Positions 55,136-62,756 of a stretch of DNA of 62,756 nucleotides are shown here, one piece after another. Under the pieces are notes generated by a model, which had not been told where the DNA came from, made no database searches, and saw only the letters and a list, made by a program, of their open reading frames with translations. This DNA is from Pseudonocardia sp. (GTDB lineage Bacteria; Actinomycetota; Actinomycetes; Mycobacteriales; Pseudonocardiaceae). The DNA is taken from NCBI GenBank assembly GCA_029263115.1, contig JAJCYC010000081.1, positions 1 to 62,756 on the forward strand, read 5' to 3'. The first letter of the stretch is position 1. Every line of letters begins with the position of its first letter. Both the position numbers and the translations under genes were made by a program.

Positions 55136-55870
55136 TCAGATCGGCGGCCACCCGATCCGGGCGTAGAGCGCGAGCAGCGAGCTCATCAGCACCGTCCAGC
55201 CGCCGGTCATCATCAGCACCCCGGTGGCGACCATGGCGATCCCCCCGCCGACCTCGATGCGGCGGGCGTGTCTGCGCAGCACGCCGAACCGGTCACGGCC
55301 GCGGACCATCCCGGCGGCGAGGACGAGGAACGGCACGCCCAGGCCGACCGCGTAGGCCGCCAGCAGCAGGGCGCCCCGAGCGGGGTCGGCCGAGCTCGCG
55401 GCCATCGTGAGTATCGACGCCAGTACCGGACCGACGCACGGCGTCCAGCCGAATGCGAACGCTGCCCCCAGGGGGAAGGCGCTGGCGGGCCCGGCCCCGA
55501 TCCGCGCGAGCGGAAGGCGGGCCTCGCGCTGGAGCGCCGGCACCCGGAGCGCCCCCGCCATCGTCAGGCCCAGCACGACGACCACCGCGCCGCCCACCCG
55601 GGTGACGGTGTCGGTGTTCTGGCGCAGCGCCAGGCCGATGGCCGACGCCGTGGCTCCGAGCGCGGTGAACACAGCGGTGAACCCGGCCACGAACAGCAGC
55701 GCCCCAACCTGTACCCGCCTTCGGCCTGCGGCATCGCCGCCCTTCTCGACCGGACCGGACAGTCCGGACACGTACGACACATAGCCGGGCAGCAGGGGAA
55801 GCACGCAGGGCGAGCTGAACGACACGGCGCCCGCAACCATCGCGAGCGATATCAGGGCGAACTGCTCCAT
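55136..55870 (-). CDS. ccdA: CcdA/DsbD-type thiol electron transporter
   Basis: 244 residues, six helices. ATG 55,870 has GGAGG eight bases upstream. Cys in SFSSPCVLPLLPGY (helix 1) and GWTPCVGPVLAS (helix 4) are the membrane Cys pair that carries electrons from cytoplasmic thioredoxin to CcmG and other exported thiols. Frame intact. A CTACT palindrome lies 24 bp upstream, the same as before ccmA, so the two should be co-regulated. Confidence 0.92.
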   Translation of the reverse strand: MEQFALISLAMVAGAVSFSSPCVLPLLPGYVSYVSGLSGPVEKGGDAAGRRRVQVGALLFVAGFTAVFTALGATASAIGLALRQNTDTVTRVGGAVVVVLGLTMAGALRVPALQREARLPLARIGAGPASAFPLGAAFAFGWTPCVGPVLASILTMAASSADPARGALLLAAYAVGLGVPFLVLAAGMVRGRDRFGVLRRHARRIEVGGGIAMVATGVLMMTGGWTVLMSSLLALYARIGWPPI

Positions 55871-55893
55871 CGGGAGTGCCTCCGTCCACCAAC

Positions 55894-55912
55894 CTACTGC
55901 GACCGATAGTAG
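55894..55912. promoter_or_regulatory. CTACT-N9-AGTAG palindrome before ccdA
   Basis: CTACT-GCGACCGAT-AGTAG, perfect half-sites, 24 bp upstream of the ccdA start. Confidence 0.6.
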
Positions 55913-56051
55913 ATCAGTCGGCGAGGTGGGTCTGTGGCACACCCGGTCCGCATCGGCAGCATTCGACGCGAGCCCGTGCGGGGCTGTGTAGCGGCTCGGT
56001 CGAACGCCCACCACCCGGGCGCTGACCCGGTGTGGTGCTCCGATCTAGCGT

Positions 56052-56475
56052 TCACCCCGGCCTCGCTGCCGGCTCCGGCCACGTGGTCCGGGAAGTCCCA
56101 AGTTGTTCGATCACGAGGCGATGCCGATCGGGGTCGGTAGCCTCGAACTCTCCCACCGAACCGGCCGGCCGGATCAACGGACCGACGCACACGCCGTCCG
56201 CGGCCAGCCTTCGGTGCGTGGCCCGGACGTCGCTGGTGGGTAGCCGCACCGGCGGCGCGGGCGAAAACGTGGCCGTTGTCCGCCGGCGGGGTGTGTTCCA
56301 GTACCAGTTCGACACGACCGCAGCGCAGGAGCACCCACCCGTCGTCGGCTTCGCGTACCTCACCGTTCAGTCCGAGGTAGAAGTCCAGCGAACGGCGCAT
56401 GTCCGTGACGCGGAGCTGCGGCCGGTCGGCGCAGGAGTTCGAGTCGCTGACGTTCCTCGGGGCGGGTGTCGACAT
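56052..56475 (-). CDS. VOC/glyoxalase-family protein, one frameshift
   Basis: About 140 residues. ATG 56,475 has GGAGG five bases upstream; the N-terminal half reads LRVTDMRRSLDFYLGLNG and GWVLLRCGRVELVLEHTP. From about 56,270 the second half is in the next frame (RATHRRLAADGVCVGPL, then GEFEATDPDRHRLVIEQ), the usual C-terminal βαβββ module with the metal Glu. VOC proteins act on small molecules through a metal or bind antibiotics. One indel splits it. Confidence 0.7.
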
Positions 56476-56616
56476 GGTCGGTAACCTCCGCTGTCCCGTC
56501 GCTGGTTCGTGCGGGTTCTTCGGGTGGAACGGCAGGGCGGTTTCCGCCGGAACCCGGCGCCCGTGGCACCCGCGTCGACGCAGGGAGCGCAAGGGTAGGG
56601 GAGCACGCTCCGGGAT

Positions 56617-56635
56617 CTACTACCCCCGTACGTAG
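56617..56635. promoter_or_regulatory. near-match CTACT-N9-CGTAG palindrome
   Basis: CTACT-ACCCCCGTA-CGTAG; read as CTAC-N11-GTAG it is perfect and has the same spacing as the other sites. It lies between the divergent VOC gene and the L,D-transpeptidase gene (80 bp before its ATG). Confidence 0.45.
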
Positions 56636-56714
56636 CCAATGTGGTGACGTTCGGTAGCGTCTTGTCACGCCCCGCATTCGCGCTGGGCGCCACTTCTCGC
56701 GAACCTGGGGACTC

Positions 56715-57203
56715 ATGGAAATGCGCGGACATGTCACGACCGGCCGGATGAGACGGGTCGCGCAGTGCGTCGCGGCCACCGCGGTGGCCGGCGCCGCAGC
56801 ACTGCTCGTCAGCGGTCCCGCGACGGCGGCGCCCAGCCCGGCGATCGTGCCCGGCACTCCGTGCACGACCACCGCGCGCGCGTGTGTGGACCTCGCCGCG
56901 GCCACCGCGTGGCTGATCGCCGACGGCGTGGTGAGCTACGGGCCAGTGCCGATCGCCTCCGGCGCACCCGGAGCGGAGACGCCGAAGGGTGCGACGGTGG
57001 TGGACTGGAAGAGCCGTTACCACCACAGCCGGGAGTTCGGCGGGGTGGCCATGCACTACGCCGTGTTCTTCGCCCCCGGCGGGATCGCGTTCCACGAGGG
57101 ACCGATCGACCACCCGTCGGCCGGCTGTGTCCGACTGGAGACCGAGGCCGCCTCACGGTTCTTCGACACCCTGGCCGTCGGCGACGAAGTCCAGGTCCGC
57201 TGA
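56715..57203 (+). CDS. L,D-transpeptidase (YkuD fold), exported
   Basis: 162 residues. A signal peptide (RVAQCVAATAVAGAAALLVSG, then ATAAPS) precedes a short catalytic domain with AMHYAVFFAPGGIAFHEG and HPSAGCVRL; the Cys of SAGC is the nucleophile and the His lies two turns before. It makes or trims 3-3 cross-links in peptidoglycan. The domain is smaller than mycobacterial Ldt proteins and has no Ig-like modules. A BlaI-type control site upstream would fit a cell-wall enzyme. Confidence 0.85.
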   Translation: MEMRGHVTTGRMRRVAQCVAATAVAGAAALLVSGPATAAPSPAIVPGTPCTTTARACVDLAAATAWLIADGVVSYGPVPIASGAPGAETPKGATVVDWKSRYHHSREFGGVAMHYAVFFAPGGIAFHEGPIDHPSAGCVRLETEAASRFFDTLAVGDEVQVR

Positions 57204-57279
57204 CAAGAACGGTGTGCCGCCTTCGTGAGGTGACTGCGACATCTTGGCAACTGCAGACCCCTGGCTGCACACTGATGCC

Positions 57280-58428
57280 ATGACCGCCGAGATGTCCCTG
57301 GCCGGACCGTCAGCGATGCAAGGCTGGAGCGGGCGCGACCGCCTCGCGATCCTCGGGATGGCGGCGTTCGTCCTCCTGCTCAACGTGGTCGGGTGGGGTG
57401 TTCTCGTCCTCGCCGTGGCCCCGCAGAACCTGGTTCTCGGCAACGCGGGCGTGTTCGGTGTCGGTCTGGGCGTCACGGCCTTCCTGCTCGGGGTGCGGCA
57501 CGCCTTCGACGCCGACCACATCGCTGCGGTCGACAACACCACACGCAAGCTCGTCGGGGAGGGCCGAGCGGCTCTGGGCTGCGGCTTCTGGTTCTCGCTC
57601 GGGCACTCCAGCGTGGTATTCGGGCTGTCGCTGCTGCTGGCGCTGGGTGTCCGAGCGCTCGCCGGTCCCGTGGCCGACGAGAACTCCCCGCTCCAGCAGA
57701 CCCTCGGGCTGGTCGGGACCATCGTCGCCGGGGTGTTCCTCATCCTCATCGGGCTGATGAACCTGGTCGCGGTGGTCGGCATCGGCCGGGTCTTCCGGGA
57801 CATGCGCCACGGAGGGCTGGACGAGGCCGAGCTCGAACGCCGCCTCAACAGCCGCGGCTTCCTTGCCCGCCTTCTCAGTCGGGTGATGAGGCGGGTCAGC
57901 AAGCCGTGGCACATGTATCCAGTCGGGCTGCTCATGGGGCTCGGGTTCGACACCGCGACCCAGGTGGCGCTGTTGGTGCTTGCCGCGGGCACGGCCGCGT
58001 TCACGCTGCCCTGGTATGCGATCCTGGTCCTGCCGGTGCTCTTCGCCGCAGGCATGAGCATCTTCGACACCGCCGACGGGGTCTTCATGGCCCGGGCGTA
58101 CGGCTGGGCGTTCCTCAAGCCGGTGCGCAAGGTGTTCTACAACCTCACGGTCACCGTGCTCTCGGTGGTGGTGGCGCTGGTCGTCGGTGTGATCGTGCTG
58201 GTGGGACTGCTCGTCGAGAAGCTGGTTGTGGAGACCGGGCCGCTGGCCGGGCTCGGTGGCCTCGAACTGGACCTGGTCGGCTACATCGTCGTCGGGCTGT
58301 TCGTCGCGACCTGGCTCATCGCGGTCGCGGTGTGGAAGTTCGGGCGGGTCGAAGAGCGGTGGTCGTCCGCCCCGCCGATCACCGGCGCAGCGGACGTACC
58401 AACGTCAACCGGCACGACGAAGATCTGA
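57280..58428 (+). CDS. nickel/cobalt transporter, NiCoT (HoxN/NixA) family
   Basis: 382 residues, eight helices, ATG 57,280. The signature H-x4-D-H is RHAFDADHIAAVDN (His74, Asp79, His80); further blocks are GFWFSLGHSSVVF, LGFDTATQVALL and AAGMSIFDTADGVFM. It imports Ni2+ and/or Co2+ at high affinity by a secondary mechanism. It converges on the remnant cbtA, 12 bp away. It may have replaced the CbtAB system as the cobalt source. Confidence 0.92.
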   Translation: MTAEMSLAGPSAMQGWSGRDRLAILGMAAFVLLLNVVGWGVLVLAVAPQNLVLGNAGVFGVGLGVTAFLLGVRHAFDADHIAAVDNTTRKLVGEGRAALGCGFWFSLGHSSVVFGLSLLLALGVRALAGPVADENSPLQQTLGLVGTIVAGVFLILIGLMNLVAVVGIGRVFRDMRHGGLDEAELERRLNSRGFLARLLSRVMRRVSKPWHMYPVGLLMGLGFDTATQVALLVLAAGTAAFTLPWYAILVLPVLFAAGMSIFDTADGVFMARAYGWAFLKPVRKVFYNLTVTVLSVVVALVVGVIVLVGLLVEKLVVETGPLAGLGGLELDLVGYIVVGLFVATWLIAVAVWKFGRVEERWSSAPPITGAADVPTSTGTTKI

Positions 58429-58440
58429 CCGGCGGTTGGA

Positions 58441-58812
58441 CTACGGGTTCGCCACAGCGCGAGCCGAGTTCTCGGTCGCCCGCTGCAGAGACGAAGCCGG
58501 TCGCAGCGATCGCCGCCGCGGTCGACCGCGGCCCGAGCCGTCCGACCCGTCCGACGCATAGGCCAGTCCGACCACCCCGCCGATCGCCACGCCGTAGATC
58601 ATCGCGGCGACCCCCAGGCCCAGAGTGCTCTGAATCCCCCTACTGACGAGCGGTGCCTCGGCTGATACGTCACCAGCGGCGGCGGCGGTTTGCTCCTCGT
58701 AGGCGATGGCGGCCTCGACAGCGTCCTCCCCGAACAGGTAGGCGAACACGAAATACGCCAACCCGCCGACGAGCCCGGCAGCCAGACCACGGACCAGTAG
58801 TTTCCTCACCAC
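58441..58812 (-). pseudogene. cbtA: CbtA cobalt transporter subunit, truncated
   Basis: From GTG 58,812 (VVRKLLVRGLAAGLVGGLAYFVFAYLFGEDAVEAAI) the first two to three helices of CbtA are clear, with GVAIGGVVGLAYA. After that the frame is Arg/Ser-rich; a different frame gives AIAATGFVSAA, the next CbtA block, and then the sequence stops matching. About 100 C-terminal residues, including the usual PFLKYP block, are missing. The gene ends against the NiCoT gene. CbtA normally forms the channel with CbtB. Confidence 0.65.
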
Positions 58813-58828
58813 GGCCGACGCCCCGCGG

Positions 58829-59038
58829 TCAGTGGCACGGGAACCCGAGGAGGTGGCGGCCGTCATGGACGAACTCGTGCACCATGCTGCCCGTGATCAG
58901 CGACGTGGCGCCCTGGTCCATCCCTACCAGGTAAAGCAAGGACAGCAGGATGAACCCGGCGAAGACTGCCCAGGGCAGGACCTCGTCGAGCGGGACGACG
59001 GCCGGAGCAGGAGCGGAAAGCGTTGCGGCCTGAGCCAT
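58829..59038 (-). CDS. cbtB: CbtB, cobalt-linked small membrane protein
   Basis: 69 residues from ATG 59,038 with GGAG upstream (the longer frame to 59,086 is rejected). One helix (VLPWAVFAGFILLSLLYLVG) and a His-rich exported tail: HEFVHDGRHLLGFPCH, the family's metal-binding end. It is the first gene after the TGAACA palindrome, and cbtA follows it. Confidence 0.88.
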   Translation of the reverse strand: MAQAATLSAPAPAVVPLDEVLPWAVFAGFILLSLLYLVGMDQGATSLITGSMVHEFVHDGRHLLGFPCH

Positions 59039-59087
59039 GATCGGATCTCCTCGGCTCAGTGATGACGTCTGCAGCGTCTGACACATA

Positions 59088-59101
59088 TGAACAACTGTTC
59101 A
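59088..59101. promoter_or_regulatory. TGAACA-AC-TGTTCA palindrome before cbtB
   Basis: A perfect 6-2-6 inverted repeat 50 bp upstream of cbtB and 69 bp upstream of the phosphatase gene. TGAACA/TGTTCA half-sites are typical of ArsR/SmtB metal sensors. No such regulator is encoded in the window. Confidence 0.6.
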
Positions 59102-59169
59102 AGTGGAAGAGTGTGGAGGCCGGGGCGCGACCAGGTCAAGCGCCGCCCGAGTGTCTGTGAGGAGGATCG

Positions 59170-59787
59170 ATGAGCAGCAGGATCACGCTGGTGTCCCATG
59201 CGCCCACGTTGGCCACGAACTCGGCGGCGTTCGCTGACGACGAGCCACTCGATGCCCGCGGAGCCAGCCAGGCCGCGGCCGCGCGCGGTCGCCTGCTGCG
59301 GGCCGTCCGGGTCCTCTGCTCGTCGGCGCCGCCCTGCCGGCAGACCGCGGAGGCGTTGGCGCTGGATGCCGTGGTCGATCCGGTGCTGGCCGAATGGAAT
59401 CTCGGGCGATGGCGGGGTCGGACCCTCGACGAGGTCGCCGCGGTTGAGCGGGACGCCGTGGCGGCCTGGCTGTCGGATCCGGCGGCGGCGCCGCACGGAG
59501 GCGAGTCACAGGTCGCGCTGCTGGCCCGGATCGCCGCGTGGCTCGACTCCGTGCCTCGTGACGGTCATACCGTCGCGATCACGCACGCCGCCGTCGTCCG
59601 AGCGGCCGTGCTCGCCGTCCTCCACGCGGCACCTGCCGGCTTCTGGCGCGTCGACATCGCCCCACTGACGGCCACCGAGTTCCGCGGAGGACCGGGCCGA
59701 TGGACGATGCGGTCCACCGGCACGCGCCTCGTCCCGACCGGCGGCGAAGGCGATGGCGAACACCGGCTCCCGACCCGGCGGTCGTGA
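59170..59787 (+). CDS. histidine phosphatase-family protein (CobC-like context)
   Basis: 205 residues from ATG 59,170 with GAGGAG upstream. The active-site start reads LVSHAPTLAT, where RHG is usual: His is kept and Arg replaced by Ser, as in a subset near cobalt genes. CSSAPPCRQTAEAL and the second His in VAITHAAVVRAAV follow; EWNLGRWRGRTLDEV is the phosphatase-like middle. Neighbouring cbtB suggests α-ribazole phosphatase or a cobalt-related role. The replaced Arg lowers certainty about activity. Confidence 0.78.
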   Translation: MSSRITLVSHAPTLATNSAAFADDEPLDARGASQAAAARGRLLRAVRVLCSSAPPCRQTAEALALDAVVDPVLAEWNLGRWRGRTLDEVAAVERDAVAAWLSDPAAAPHGGESQVALLARIAAWLDSVPRDGHTVAITHAAVVRAAVLAVLHAAPAGFWRVDIAPLTATEFRGGPGRWTMRSTGTRLVPTGGEGDGEHRLPTRRS

Positions 59788-59849
59788 GGCCCGATCGAAC
59801 TGCATGCGTGCCTCCGCAATCGGCGGCGCCCGAAGCACTCTTGCCTGGT

Positions 59850-60815
59850 TCAGACCGACAGGAGCAGACCCGCGCACCAGGCGATGCCGGACGTCGCCGA
59901 TGTCGCAGCCAGGACCGGGGTGGCAAGAAGTACGCTGATGAGAAGAGCGGAGGCGGCCCACGCGGAGCGAACCTGGATGACCGACGCACGGCCGAGCAGC
60001 CGACCGGCGCGCTCAGTGACCCCGGATGCCGCAGCCGCGAGTGCCCGTTGTGGTGGCGTGGGCGGGCCTGCAAGCGCGAGCAGTGCGGTGACCAGCGTTC
60101 GGGCGTCGTGCCGACGTGCGGCGTTGTCGTCGGCCCACATCTCGACCAGGCGACCGAGCGCCGTCGGACCCGCGGTGAACAGGGGCAGTGGCGGCATCGC
60201 CTTCGCCAGGGCCTGTGCGAATCCCAGGATCAGATGGTGGCGGCCCGAGAGGTGGGCGTGCTCGTGGGCGAGCACCGCGCGCAACTCGAGGTCGGTCAAC
60301 GCGGCGAGCGCGGGCTCGCTCACGACGATCGCGGACGGACGACCGGCCACCGAGTAGACGATCTTGTCCGGAACATCGACGACCACGATCCCCAGCCGCC
60401 GGTCGAGTCGCCCCACGAGACGCGCAGCGCACGCGTGTGCCAGTGTTCGGCGCCGGCTCCGCCACAGCGCTGCGCCACCGCGAACACCGATCACCGCCAC
60501 ACCGGCACTGGCGGACGCGAACACGACCAGGACGCCCCAGCGGGCCGGCGTCCCGTGCGCGCCGAGCGCGGCCGCGCAAACCGCGCTGATGCACCGCTGA
60601 GCGACGTGTCGGACGACATCTGAGCCGATCACGGCGCGACTGAAGAGGACGACCGCGCCCACCCACGAGCCGGTAGCGCTGGCCAGAGCGCACAACCACA
60701 GCACGACCCCCGACCGGGGTGCTGCATTTGCGCCGCGCGTTACGCGGAAGATGACCCGTGGGGCGAGCACGGCGACGACCAATCCGTAGATGGCCAGGCA
60801 CAGCGCCTCGCTCAT
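59850..60815 (-). CDS. M56-family membrane metalloprotease (BlaR1-like, without sensor domain)
   Basis: 321 residues. Three to four helices and a zinc-protease core: [15 protein letters not shown] (HExxH) and [13 protein letters not shown] with the third ligand Glu. ATG 60,815 overlaps the BlaI-type gene by 4 bp. There is no C-terminal penicillin-binding domain, as in mycobacterial Rv1845c. Such proteases probably cleave or control the partner repressor after a membrane signal. Confidence 0.88.
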   Translation of the reverse strand: MSEALCLAIYGLVVAVLAPRVIFRVTRGANAAPRSGVVLWLCALASATGSWVGAVVLFSRAVIGSDVVRHVAQRCISAVCAAALGAHGTPARWGVLVVFASASAGVAVIGVRGGAALWRSRRRTLAHACAARLVGRLDRRLGIVVVDVPDKIVYSVAGRPSAIVVSEPALAALTDLELRAVLAHEHAHLSGRHHLILGFAQALAKAMPPLPLFTAGPTALGRLVEMWADDNAARRHDARTLVTALLALAGPPTPPQRALAAAASGVTERAGRLLGRASVIQVRSAWAASALLISVLLATPVLAATSATSGIAWCAGLLLSV

Positions 60816-61183
60816 GGCTCACGCCCCTCGGAGTGTCGCTGCAACAGCTCCTGCAGCTGCTCCGCATCTTCGACGCTCATCCGCTCGACGAAGCGGCTCA
60901 GGATCGCGATGGAGTCGCCCCCGTCGACCAACGCCTCGCGCATCACCTCAGCGCTGTACTCGGCGCGGGTCGCGGTGGGGTAGTAGCGGTGAGCCTTGCC
61001 TTCCGGTTGCCGGGTCAGTCGCCCCTTGCGGTAGAGGTTGTGGATCGTGCTCATGACCGTCGTGTAGGCGATGGTACGGCCGGTGCGCAGTCGCTCGAAC
61101 ACCTCACGGACCGTCGCCCCGTCGGGGGCGGTCCACAGTTCTTGCATGATCGCGCTCTCAAGCTCGCCGAACCCGCGCACCAT
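60812..61183 (-). CDS. blaI: BlaI/MecI/CopY-family repressor
   Basis: 123 residues; ATG at about 61,183 or the GTG one codon later, after GGGGAGG. The winged helix reads [46 protein letters not shown] and [14 protein letters not shown], typical of BlaI. A C-terminal dimerisation helix follows ([14 protein letters not shown]). It is divergent from ctaD across the region that holds CTACT/GTAG palindromes. Known BlaI proteins bind TAC/GTA-rich dyads. Confidence 0.9.
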   Translation of the reverse strand: MVRGFGELESAIMQELWTAPDGATVREVFERLRTGRTIAYTTVMSTIHNLYRKGRLTRQPEGKAHRYYPTATRAEYSAEVMREALVDGGDSIAILSRFVERMSVEDAEQLQELLQRHSEGREP

Positions 61184-61465
61184 GCCTCCCCAACCCGCCG
61201 AGGATCGAGCATAGGGGACCTTCTGCTGCAGTCCGCGGACACTCACGCCCAACGGGTTCAGGTAGAGGCCCCGAGGTCATCGCGAGGTCGCGTCTGCGCC
61301 CGAATCCGCGGCGCCCGGGCCGGCGCCTCGCCGCGACTGCCTCGCTCGGCCAACCACTGCTCATGGCCCCGTAGCGGCTCTACGGTGCGTAGAGCTACTA
61401 TTCGGCCCAGTAGATTCGTTGAGATGTCGGGAAGCAGCACGCCCGGCTCGTGGCTGGAGGCCCCT
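61184..61465. promoter_or_regulatory. shared blaI-ctaD promoter region with CTAC/GTAG palindromes
   Basis: About 280 bp. Two palindromes lie almost end to end: CTCTAC-GGTGC-GTAGAG (61,377-61,393) and CTACT-ATTCGGCCC-AGTAG (61,395-61,413), about 52 bp before the ctaD GTG. No further copy lies nearer blaI. The longer site matches those at ccmA and ccdA; the shorter matches copD-ctaG. Confidence 0.6.
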
Positions 61466-62756
61466 GTGACAGCCGTTGCCCCGAAGCCGATCGCGTCGCG
61501 CCCGTACCCGGCGCGGCGGACCGGCAAGGGATCCACGTTCCTGAAGATGATCAGGACCACGGACCCCAAGGACATCGCGATCCTGTACATCGTCACGTCG
61601 TTCGGCTTCTTCCTGGCCGGCGGGGCGATGGCGCTGCTGATGCGCGGCGAGCTGGCCGTGCCGGGGCAGCAGTTCCTGTCCAACGAGCAGTACAACCAGC
61701 TGTTCACCATGCACGGCACGATCATGCTGCTGCTCTACGCCACGCCGATCCTGTTCGGGTTCGCCAACTACATCGTGCCGCTGCAGATCGGCGCGCCCGA
61801 CGTCGCATTCCCGCGGCTCAACGCGTTCTCCTACTGGCTGTTCCTGTTCGGCGGCCTGACGGTGATCTCCGGGTTCCTGACGCCGGGCGGTGCGGCCGAC
61901 TTCGGCTGGTTCGCCTACACCCCGCTGTCCAGCGCGACGTACTCCCCGGGTGTCGGGGGCGATCTGTGGATCGTCGGGCTGATCGTCTCCGGTCTGGGCA
62001 CGATCCTGGGTGGCGTCAACTTCATCACCACGATCGTCTGCATGCGCGCACCCGGCATGACGATGTTCCGGATGCCGATCTTCACCTGGAACATCTTCGT
62101 CACAGCGCTGCTGGTGCTCATCGCGTTCCCGGTGCTGACGGCGGCCCTGTTCGGGCTGCTGGCTGACCGGCGCCTCGGCGCGCACGTGTTCGACCCGGCC
62201 AACGGCGGAGCGATTCTCTGGCAGCACCTGTTCTGGTTCTTCGGCCATCCGGAGGTCTACATCGTGGCGCTGCCGTTCTTCGGCATCGTCTCGGAGATCT
62301 TCCCGGTGTTCAGCCGCAAGCCGGTGTTCGGCTACAAGACGCTGATCTACGCGACGATCGCCATCGCGGTGCTGTCGGTGGCGGTGTGGGCGCACCACAT
62401 GTACGCCACCGGCGGGGTGCTGCTGGCGTTCTTCTCCTTCACCACGTTCCTCATCGCGATCCCCACGGGTATCAAGTTCGTCAACTGGATCGGCACGATG
62501 TGGAAGGGCAAGATCACGTTCGAGACGCCGATGCTGTTCGCGGTCGGCTTCCTGGCCACGTTCCTGTTCGGCGGGCTCACCGGCGTGCTGCTCGCTTCGC
62601 CGCCGCTGGACTTCAACGTCTCGGACACCTACTTCGTGGTGGCGCACTTCCACTACGTGCTGTTCGGCACGATCGTGTTCGCCACCTACGCCGGCATCTA
62701 CTTCTGGTTCCCGAAGATGACCGGCCGGATGATGGACGAGACGCTGGGCAAGTTCC
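61466..62756 (+). CDS. ctaD: cytochrome c oxidase subunit I (aa3), N-terminal 430 residues
   Basis: GTG 61,466 with GGAGG five bases upstream. About ten of twelve helices are inside the window. [13 protein letters not shown] (low-spin haem a His), [26 protein letters not shown] (CuB His and the cross-linked Tyr), WAHHMYATG (two CuB His) and [11 protein letters not shown] (haem a3 and a His) are present, so the catalytic core is complete. It reduces O2 to water and pumps protons. The gene runs off the right edge. Divergent from blaI. Confidence 0.97.
   Translation, partial: MTAVAPKPIASRPYPARRTGKGSTFLKMIRTTDPKDIAILYIVTSFGFFLAGGAMALLMRGELAVPGQQFLSNEQYNQLFTMHGTIMLLLYATPILFGFANYIVPLQIGAPDVAFPRLNAFSYWLFLFGGLTVISGFLTPGGAADFGWFAYTPLSSATYSPGVGGDLWIVGLIVSGLGTILGGVNFITTIVCMRAPGMTMFRMPIFTWNIFVTALLVLIAFPVLTAALFGLLADRRLGAHVFDPANGGAILWQHLFWFFGHPEVYIVALPFFGIVSEIFPVFSRKPVFGYKTLIYATIAIAVLSVAVWAHHMYATGGVLLAFFSFTTFLIAIPTGIKFVNWIGTMWKGKITFETPMLFAVGFLATFLFGGLTGVLLASPPLDFNVSDTYFVVAHFHYVLFGTIVFATYAGIYFWFPKMTGRMMDETLGKF

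Noticed and set aside
59039-59169. possible cobalamin riboswitch at the cobalt locus
   Set aside because: The gap is only about 130 bp and lacks the B12-box pattern; the TGAACA palindrome is a better explanation of control.
1-62756. CRISPR arrays, rRNA or tRNA genes
   Set aside because: No regularly spaced direct repeats and no rRNA or complete tRNA structures were seen on either strand.

Overview
The window is very GC-rich DNA with GTG/TTG starts, tight 1-4 bp gene overlaps and GGAGG-type ribosome sites. It comes from an actinomycete. The gene content (CsoR/CopA/CopZ, actinobacterial Ccm cluster, CopD-CtaG fusion, mycobacterial-type BlaI/M56 pair, NF041680-like transposase) suggests a Pseudonocardia-like member of the Pseudonocardiaceae; the genus is inference. 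Much of it reads as an accessory island for copper, haem/cytochrome c and other metals, joined to the aa3 oxidase gene ctaD at the right edge.

Layout. 1-8.4 kb: a partial secreted protein and an Lnt-like acyltransferase; a MarR regulator divergent from an operon of membrane proteins and an SRPBCC-hemerythrin fusion; a frameshifted flavoprotein; a CPBP protease. 8.7-14.1 kb: CopD-CtaG fusion, frameshifted LspA, GNAT, a small membrane protein of a new family, ATP-grasp. 14.1-21.1 kb: a polysaccharide deacetylase gene split by an insertion sequence whose own transposase is split by a Tn554-like three-recombinase element. 21.2-26.7 kb: decayed MFS gene, then csoR-copZ-copC-like-copA behind a CsoR box. 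26.9-38.5 kb: more members of the small membrane family, asparagine synthase, serine hydrolase, M15-like protein, GNAT, Lgt-like fusion, and a PLP enzyme/MFS pair. 38.6-45.9 kb: an intact, tightly overlapped cytochrome c maturation operon (ccmABCDEFHIG plus a second TlpA-type thioredoxin). 46-50 kb: M23 endopeptidase and a multicopper oxidase-ZIP-Rieske cassette. 50.1-55.1 kb: a second CsoR-box operon (multicopper oxidase plus five membrane proteins). 55.1-62.8 kb: CcdA, a VOC protein, L,D-transpeptidase, a Ni/Co locus (NiCoT, CbtB, remnant CbtA, phosphatase), M56/BlaI and ctaD.

How it fits together. CcdA, the thioredoxins and Ccm supply reduced cytochrome c; CtaG supplies copper to oxidase; CtaD is the oxidase; CopA, CopZ and the multicopper oxidases handle excess copper. 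Two regulatory layers are visible. CsoR-type boxes lie upstream of csoR and of the 55 kb operon. A palindrome CTACT-N9-AGTAG lies before ccmA, ccdA and ctaD, with a near match near the L,D-transpeptidase; a BlaI-type repressor is encoded beside ctaD. Four paralogues of an unrecognised four-helix membrane family with invariant Asp and His are scattered through the island. About a dozen genes carry single-base frameshifts while ccm and copA are intact, so indel sequencing errors and real decay must be separated. All boundaries and functions come from reading the sequence; no database search was run.
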